Shown here: positions 56,817-64,000 of the stretch, piece after piece
Numbering within the stretch: position 1 is the stretch's first letter
Layout of the letters: the number at the start of each line of letters is the position of its first letter
Origin: Panorpa germanica
Lineage: Eukaryota > Arthropoda > Insecta > Mecoptera > Panorpidae
Reading direction: 5' to 3'
DNA: 64,000 nucleotides
NCBI GenBank assembly: GCA_963678705.1
Contig: OY783216.1
Span: forward strand, 5,332,001 to 5,396,000
The notes under the pieces: generated by a model
The model's input: only the letters and a program-made list of their open reading frames with translations
What the model was told of the DNA's origin: nothing
Databases searched by the model: none
Translations under genes and position numbers: made by a program

Positions 56817-57899
56817 ACATCCAGGAGAGATACTTCAAATAGGTACTAGGGCTGGACAGGTGTACGCCGGGATATATGGTAATGTAGGAGGTGAAAAGGG
56901 CCAAAATAAGAATCGAAGCAAGATGGATGGTAATTAGTTTCGAGGAGAAATTGAGAAATGCTGAAGGCAAGATCCTAACAAAAATAAGGAAGCAGAGTAG
57001 AAAGGAGGATGAAAGAAGAGGAGGAAAAAGAGAAAAGAGTACTTCGAAAGGAATGAAATGGCGACAGAAAAGGCAGAAAGAAGAAGAGAAGAAGGCATAA
57101 GTGTGGAAAAGGAGCTAAGGAACACAGACAGAAAGATACAGCAGTAGGAAAGAATGGAATAATTTCCTAATAGCAAATATAATGAAAGATACAAGAGGAT
57201 TTGGGAGAGAGAGAGATATATATCGGAATACATACGAGACAAGGAACATAAGATGAATTGCAAGGTTTCCAAGTAAACAATTTGGTGAATTGTCTTGTTT
57301 TGTGACGTTTCTATTACTATTATACTTCAATTATAGTTCGCATCAACTTTATCTTCATTTGTATTCCGACATGTGGAGTTGTTTCGCCGATAAACTAGAC
57401 ATTTCGTAAGAACGACTGTAAGAAACTGAACTGTAAATGAACTCGTTCATGACAAAATTATACGCATCTTCAATATGATGGCAAAGTGACTTCAAAATGT
57501 TTACTGGGTTAGATTAGGAAACGAAGAGAAAGGCATCAGATACTGAGAAAATGGAGCAAAGAATGTGCAAGTTGTGCTGGAGAGTGATAGAAACGCTGGA
57601 GCACATTAAGTATTCATGTGAGAAAAGAGTAAAAAGTGAAAAGAAGATTGTCCAGTTGTAATAGGGAGGCAGTTAAAGGAAGAGGTGGATAACGGAGATA
57701 GAGAAAAAGAGCAAGGACAGAGTAGAAACATGAGGGAGAGTAGTAGGAAGAGAGAAGAAATACGGGTTTAAATTTATCTGTTTTGTTTGTATTTTTCTTT
57801 TTTGTTTTGGAAGAAGTGAGAATATGTAGATAGTATGTAATTAAGCACAAATTCAATGGTTTAAGGCGGAAGAATGTATAAAATAATAATAATAATAGT
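56817..57899 (+). mobile_element. Family R non-LTR retrotransposon, long degraded copy R5, interrupted
   Basis: Frame-switching translation gives QERYFK, stop, VLGLDRCTPGYMVM, stop, then KRAKIRIEARWMVISFEEKL and RNAEGKILTKI. It continues YFERNEMATEKAERRREEGI and ELRNTDRKIQ, then SKYNERYKRI and IARF at 57268. After a 242-bp insertion it resumes at 57511 with RLGNEEK, MCKLCWRVIETLEHIKYSCE and KRVKSEKKIVQL. It then decays into a 3' UTR ending TTTAAGGCGGAAGAATG and an AAT-rich tail at about 57899. The order (post-RT spacer, purine-rich charged region, C..C.....TLEHI...C knuckle) matches copy R3 and extends it upstream. Many stops. Confidence 0.8.
57269..57510 (+). mobile_element. Family F transposon, single unit (copy F2), nested in R5
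   Basis: Ends CCAAGTAAACAATTTGG and CAAAATGTTTACTGGGTT are imperfect inverted repeats (complement CCCAGTAAACATTTTG). The interior AGTTCGCATCAACTTTATCT, GTTCATGACAAAATTATACG and TTCAATATGATGGCAAAGTG matches each arm of F1. Removing it joins the R5 reading ARF to RLGNEEK. 242 bp, non-coding. Confidence 0.75.
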
Positions 57900-59269
57900 A
57901 CAGTATGTGCTTAGATGCCCACTAGTAGTTTCCATCCTGTCTCAAATTTGCTATCAGAGTTTCTGCTTTTGGATCATTTCTCCAACTTCATTTCTTGATA
58001 ATTCCACTATTTATATTTAATTAATTTATTTAATTATATGCAACGCACTATATAACTGCGCCTCAGCCATGTCGGAATGCTTGTCTCACGTCCTTGCACA
58101 TAATGTCTCGTCGCTACGTTTCTAATTGCAGCTTCTGAACTCCAGTTTCTGTAAAAATAACATTTAATGATAACATTTGCATTTGTCATTATTTTAATAA
58201 CGTATTCATTCTTTTTGTTTATTATTACGTTTGTAAAATATCCTTCTGGGTATCTCATCACTACAGCATCAACCAACCACAATTGAGTTTTCTATTTCCC
58301 TCTTACTACATCTAAAAAGAAATTAAATGATTTTTGCAATATATTGGAATAGTTGTTAGCTTTAATGTCCTAGCTTCATTGTTCGATGACTTCAAAGATG
58401 TGGCGATAATTTCTGTAAATGCAACTTCCAATAATTACACCTTCCCTTTCTACTGTTCTCTCAATAAGCTAACATAATTCTGTTTTGAAGTTAGCTCTTT
58501 GATGAATACTTTAGTTGGGCAACCTGCACATTTCTCACGTGATACAAAGTTTAAATTTTTTACTATTCCATAATCTATATGCAAAATGCTTAATAATTAC
58601 ACAACCCCAACGGGCTGTTATGTTGTAACGTTCTATGGAAATATGGAGCAGGTTAAGTTATCCCAATGCCCTATATTTATTTCGACAGAGCCGGCTGTAA
58701 GTTTTGCGAGGCCTCGGATAAAAGTTTTTCGGTATCACGTGTGAAGTTGTATCTATATTTGTCAACTTCCAAGGTCTTAGCTCAGAGCCCGGAAAATACA
58801 CTTTTACACGATTACGATTTAAATTTAGCATTATTTAGCCAATCGGAGTCTTTGTTATCCTACAAGCAATTTTTCTCATTGTATTAATGTCTGATATAAT
58901 AACCTGATTACAATTTGAGTAAAACTTTTCGTAGCACGTTCTAAGCCTCAGTTTTTGATCCAAAATGCCTTCGAAACGGATATTCTTTTTTTGTTCTTCA
59001 TAAGTCACTTTATATCGCCCAAATGTCGATTCCTATACTAGGTCGAATTCTAGAATATCGTATTCAAATTTTATACGCTTCGGATCAAAATTGTTTGTAG
59101 GGTAGTAGGACCCTTAGTAAAAAAATAATGATTTATATTTATAATGTCGAAATAACAAAAAATCAATTGATGGACCATCTTACACAAAGATTATTTAAAG
59201 ATCCCCGTGTATTTTTAGTTCATTAGTTTTTCGTTATCTATTTGAATTTAATTATTATAATCTAAATTT
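57900..59269. other. Sequence without recognised features
   Basis: ACAGAGCCGGCTGTAAGTTT at 58684 resembles a hAT terminus without a partner. No coding region was recognised. Confidence 0.35.
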
Positions 59270-60524
<1,255 letters not shown>

Positions 60525-60780
60525 TTTTAATATTTCCCTGAGTGCATCAACATTTATAAACATTTGAAATACATAATTTGTAGTTTATAAACACGAGTAT
60601 GGGTATTTGAAATATAGAGACTAAATTAGATTCATTGTTAAAGTCAATGAGGTTTTTCAGACTTTCTCTGCTTTGAAATATCTGGTTAAATTCTTCATGC
60701 ATATTACAGTTTTGTCTGTCCGATGAGTACTTGGCGCACAGCACTTTGATTTTCATTTGGATTTTCGTATATTTAAATTG
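60525..60780 (-). mobile_element. Family S (I-type) retrotransposon 3' end, copy S5
   Basis: The minus strand reads KYSSDRQNCNMHEEFNQIFQ with a frame change into the tail. It matches SRYSSQRQECNMPQEYRLIF of copy S2. The 3' UTR shares ACACGAGTATGGGTATTTGA with S4. Confidence 0.7.
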
Positions 60781-61658
60781 TTATAGTCTAGATATAGAGG
60801 ATACAAAAGGAAATTGCAAGAAATAAATAAGTATAGTTGTCGATTAGCAAAATAATATCGATTTCAGTTACGCCTTTAATATTCGAAGTCTTCTAAGCAA
60901 TACAAAAAATACATAATATTTTTATTTTATTGTTATTATACATTTTGTTTTTTATTTTGGTAAATTAAACATTGAAAAGTAATTTTAAATGTCAAGATTC
61001 TTTTCGAGTTTTTTTTGCCGCTAAATTTTATAAAAACCTAATAATTTGATAAATATTATATATATATACTTTTTTTTTCTTCTTTTACCGATTCGAACCA
61101 AATTATCTATCTAATAGTTTATCACTAATTTTATTTTGAAATTTGATTGACAGGGCGCCTGCAAGCCCGAGAGGCCGAGAGGTTCATCTAATATTATTTC
61201 GGTTTTTCTGTATTTCGGCATTTATATTTATTTCCTCTACTCTAACCTATTAAACCTATTATGTATATTATTTTAGAGGTAATTACATAATTTGTATTAG
61301 AACGATCAATGGACCAGCCGACTATACAATACTCTAGTGATTCACCAGGAGGCTGACAACGTGAATAAACAGTTTGTAAAATTAAAACATTCTCACATTA
61401 ATTGTAATCAGATAGAATGTTAAATACAATACAATCTGTTAAACTGTTCTGATAAATATACACTGATAACGATATCCTAGTACCACCGTAGTGTAAATAA
61501 ATTTTAAATTTTATAGAAAATATTACACTATAAATTTAACAAAAGATTAATTACTAAAAATTTATAAATATTCGATGGACTAAAAGAAATAAGGTACAGC
61601 ATATCGCTTGGGACATTTGACAACACCGCTAGAGTACATAACTTTAAAAATTGATGAA
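60781..61658. other. Sequence without recognised features
   Basis: AT-rich; no coding region or known repeat was recognised. Confidence 0.4.
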
Positions 61659-62282
61659 TGGGCTTGTGTCCTTATTTTTTAGTGGTTGATTTTTCAATTG
61701 TTGATTGAAATTGATGTTAATAAATGTGTATTGGCGTGTCTATTTTATTAAATATCTAAATGTTGACGGAGATATAGCTATTAAAAGTTTGAATTGTAGT
61801 TTTAGCGCTGGAAATGGTCGGCCATATTTTTATGACGTGAAATGGATTCTAACGTCAGTTATTTGTTGAGTAGGTCAGTGCTGTGGTAATGTTTTGTAGC
61901 TGTTGATAGTCAAATAATCAAGTCAAGTCAAAGAATAATAAGTTTTTGTTTTATTTAACCCTGCTAAGGCAGACATAATATTGGAATTTTATTGTTCCTT
62001 GAAATAGGTGTAAATAATATTTGATACTTTGATATATAAATACATATAGCAGAGATTTATGAGCTGTAAGGTTGGCAGCGGTTGTGATGTCACATGCATT
62101 TGAAATGCGTACAACGTTGAATCCCTTTAATAATTAAAGAGACAAAATGACTTTTTTAATTGTTAATATCTCTTAACATATAAGAAGTAATTAAAAAATA
62201 ATTGAACATTTGAGGTTCTAATAACCCACTTTATCAATATATAGTACACTTTTATAGAAATTAAGACATAGGACACAAGCCC
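61659..62282 (+). mobile_element. MITE family C, copy C4 (best preserved)
   Basis: A 624-bp element with termini GGGCTTGTGTCCTTA and CATAGGACACAAGCCC, inverted over 12 bp and beyond. Both flanks are AAT, a possible 3-bp target duplication. The GGGC start and 3-bp duplication would fit a Harbinger relative, although that group prefers TWA. Non-coding. Confidence 0.85.
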
Positions 62283-63339
62283 AATAAAATTGCGGCCTTT
62301 TTTGAGCCAATTTGCAGAACTGTATTTCTCTATTAACAGTTATCTATAAAAATTGTATTTTGGTTAAAAACAGATAATCGTAGCAGACATTTGTGTGACG
62401 AAATTCATGACTATAACATATTACTTAGAATTTTTTAAACTAAAAATTCTTTTGTTATAATTTCTTCTCTCACTGAAAACTTATTTTGTTTTCTTTCATA
62501 TACTTCTGTGAATCTTCAATACATTTTGTAAATTATTTTAAGAATGTTTTTGAATAATCCATCACAAAGTTAAAAACTTTTTAAAAGTTAAGTGAAAGTG
62601 ATTAATATAGACCACTTAATACTTTACTTAAACTGTTGCTAATAGAGTATATTAAAAAGATGTCACTTATCATTTCGACAGAACAATTATATTTTAAATG
62701 TAGCAATTATGTAACATATATAATTAATAAAGATAAAAGATAATGCGTTTGATGATATATCGCATATAAATTCCAAAATACTTCACACTTTTGAAAGTAT
62801 GATTGTGTAATTAGAGTACTTAATTGCTTTATTGTTAGTAAATAATTCATAATTAATGAAAAGTCATTACTTTTAGGGTGCTACGTATTTATAACCTGGA
62901 TATAATGTTATATGAATAATTAATAACCCAAATCCATAAATAATAACAGCGATAATACAAAAATGATGTTCCATAGTTATAAAAATTAATGATTTTAATA
63001 AGTTTTCAGTCTTAACATGAAGATGGCGTTACTCGGCAAAAATATTTTGGTAATATAATTGCGCATTCGTTGAGAGATTGCCTTGAAAATATCATCCATA
63101 TTAGATGTTTAGTTATTGTTAAACAGTCATTTGTCTCAGTCGATGTTAGTGTTTCTATAATAAGGGAGAAAAGCCGTCATTAAATTGGTGTATTTGAAAG
63201 GTAATAAGTCTACGCAAATTAAAAAGTTTACGGGAAATCTGGACCATTATTTGAACCGTCAGTTAATTGTAAACGAGGAGAAAATTCGGGACTTGCAATC
63301 GCTACCGAGAACAGTCCAAAAGTTTACCAAATGGTACCG
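62283..63339. other. Sequence without recognised features
   Basis: AT-rich, no family recognised. The segment 63200-63340, just before the jockey fragment, could be degraded retroelement but shows no clear motif. Confidence 0.4.
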
Positions 63340-63690
63340 AAGAAATACAAACTTTCCAAAATAAAGTTCAGTAAATGCACCGTGGTATATAAGCAATGAC
63401 GACATACATAGAGACCTAAAGATTAACACAATCGGAGAAAAAATCAAATCTATAGCAGCGAAGCACGAGTTGAGACTTCATAACCACGAAAACATCGCCG
63501 TGACGCAAATGTTGCTTGATAGTAATGATGTTCGAAGACTTTGCAGGACTAAACCCTCGGACCTAGTAACCTAATCATATAGAATTGTTCATTGGAGCAA
63601 TCTCTACCACACCGTGTAATTATTGAAATGTAAGTTACTAGACAAGTATATCTTACTTAGTTGTAGTATTATATAGTCAATAAAAAAATT
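63340..63690 (+). mobile_element. Jockey-type retrotransposon 3' end (copy 4)
   Basis: The plus strand reads TFQNKV, a short deletion/frame change, then NAPWYISNDDIHRDLKINTI, GEKIKSIAAKHELRLHNHEN and IAVTQMLLDSNDVRRLCRTK PSDLVT with a stop at 63574. The 3' UTR ends in TATATAGTCAATAAAAAAAT. Same subfamily as the copies at 7.7 and 28.5 kb. It abuts a mariner fragment. Confidence 0.85.
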
Positions 63691-63694
63691 AAAA

Positions 63695-64000
63695 AAATGG
63701 TGATAGATAACTGTCGAATTCTGGTTAGAGAGTTGTCAAAGGTTATTAGCATCTCGATAGAACGTTATTGCTATATATTGGCTGAAGATTTAGGCATGAA
63801 GAAACTAACCTCGACTGCTCACTCAGGACCAAAAACGAATTCGAATAAATATTTTCGATGACGGTAAAAATTCACTATTTGGCTTACAAATAGATTGAAA
63901 ATCCAGCGTATTGACCAGATCTCAGCGATTTATTTCATATGCAGAACTACTATTTAGACTGATTAAAGAGATTGGAAGATCGCTTGGGAAAGTGTATAAC
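63695..64000 (+). pseudogene. Mariner transposase pseudogene, internally deleted, running off the window
   Basis: Reads VRELSKVISISIERYCYILA then EDLGMKKLTS, a frame change, RLLTQDQKRIRINIFDD. After a large deletion it continues PAY, stop, PDLSDLFHMQNYYLD, stop, LKRLEDRLGKCI. These are the helix-turn-helix (VREL...V.IS..R...IL.E.LGM.K), linker (RLLT.DQK..R) and last-Asp (Y.PDL) segments of mariner. The catalytic core between DQKR and PDL is missing, so it is inactive. The element continues past 64000. Confidence 0.85.

Noticed and set aside
56934-57330. Minus-strand 112- and 71-codon hydrophobic frames
   Set aside because: Complement of the purine-rich coding remnant of retroelement R5.

Overview
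The window looks like a stretch of an arthropod, most likely insect, nuclear genome. It is strongly AT-rich with no operons or ribosome binding sites, and no open reading frame exceeds 120 codons. Nearly everything recognisable is a transposable-element remnant of kinds common in insects: jockey-type and I-type non-LTR retrotransposons, mariner, hAT, Helitron-like, Harbinger-like and piggyBac-like elements, and many MITEs. One retroelement family (called R here) resembles families I associate with ant and other hymenopteran genomes. That is only a weak hint about the order. I found no convincing conserved host protein gene, tRNA or rRNA.

Layout. 1-12.3 kb: a repeat mosaic of MITE families A and B, two jockey 3' ends (7.57-8.12 kb minus; 10.86-11.26 kb plus), a 210-bp palindrome with two CRE-like sites (3.82-4.03 kb) and a foldback element (5.70-5.93 kb). 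12.6-19.7 kb: retroelement 3' ends (family S), a short MITE, a Helitron-like element, a mariner 5' end split by a retroelement, a small hAT MITE and a degraded I-type RNase H/zinc-knuckle segment. 21.9-28.7 kb: MITE C, repeat D, an 897-bp hAT element with a perfect 8-bp target duplication and transposase C-terminus, and a jockey 3' end split by an R element. 29.5-38.7 kb: further C, E, F, A and B copies, a second Helitron-like element and mariner fragments. 40.6-49.9 kb: a TTAA-flanked MITE, self-nested B copies, a 917-bp hAT element with a perfect 8-bp target duplication, and an I-type retroelement 3' end split by a Harbinger-like MITE with a clean TTA duplication. 50.9-53.3 kb: a large imperfect inverted duplication with arms of about 800 bp, each carrying the same ATG-containing 45-nt segment followed by a splice-donor sequence. 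54.2-64 kb: another TIR MITE, a long degraded R element split by an F element, a second I-type fragment ending at an (AT)n tract, MITE C, a jockey 3' end and a mariner pseudogene running off the window edge.

How the parts relate. There is no pathway here. The main information is stratigraphic. At least five insertions interrupt an older element that can be rejoined across them (S in mariner, R in jockey, F in R, B in B, Harbinger-like MITE in I-type), which gives a relative order of transposon activity. The most unusual locus is the inverted duplication at 50.9-53.3 kb. It could be a head-to-head duplicated first exon with promoter, or a DNA transposon with very long terminal inverted repeats. 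All identities are by eye; no alignment or search was run.
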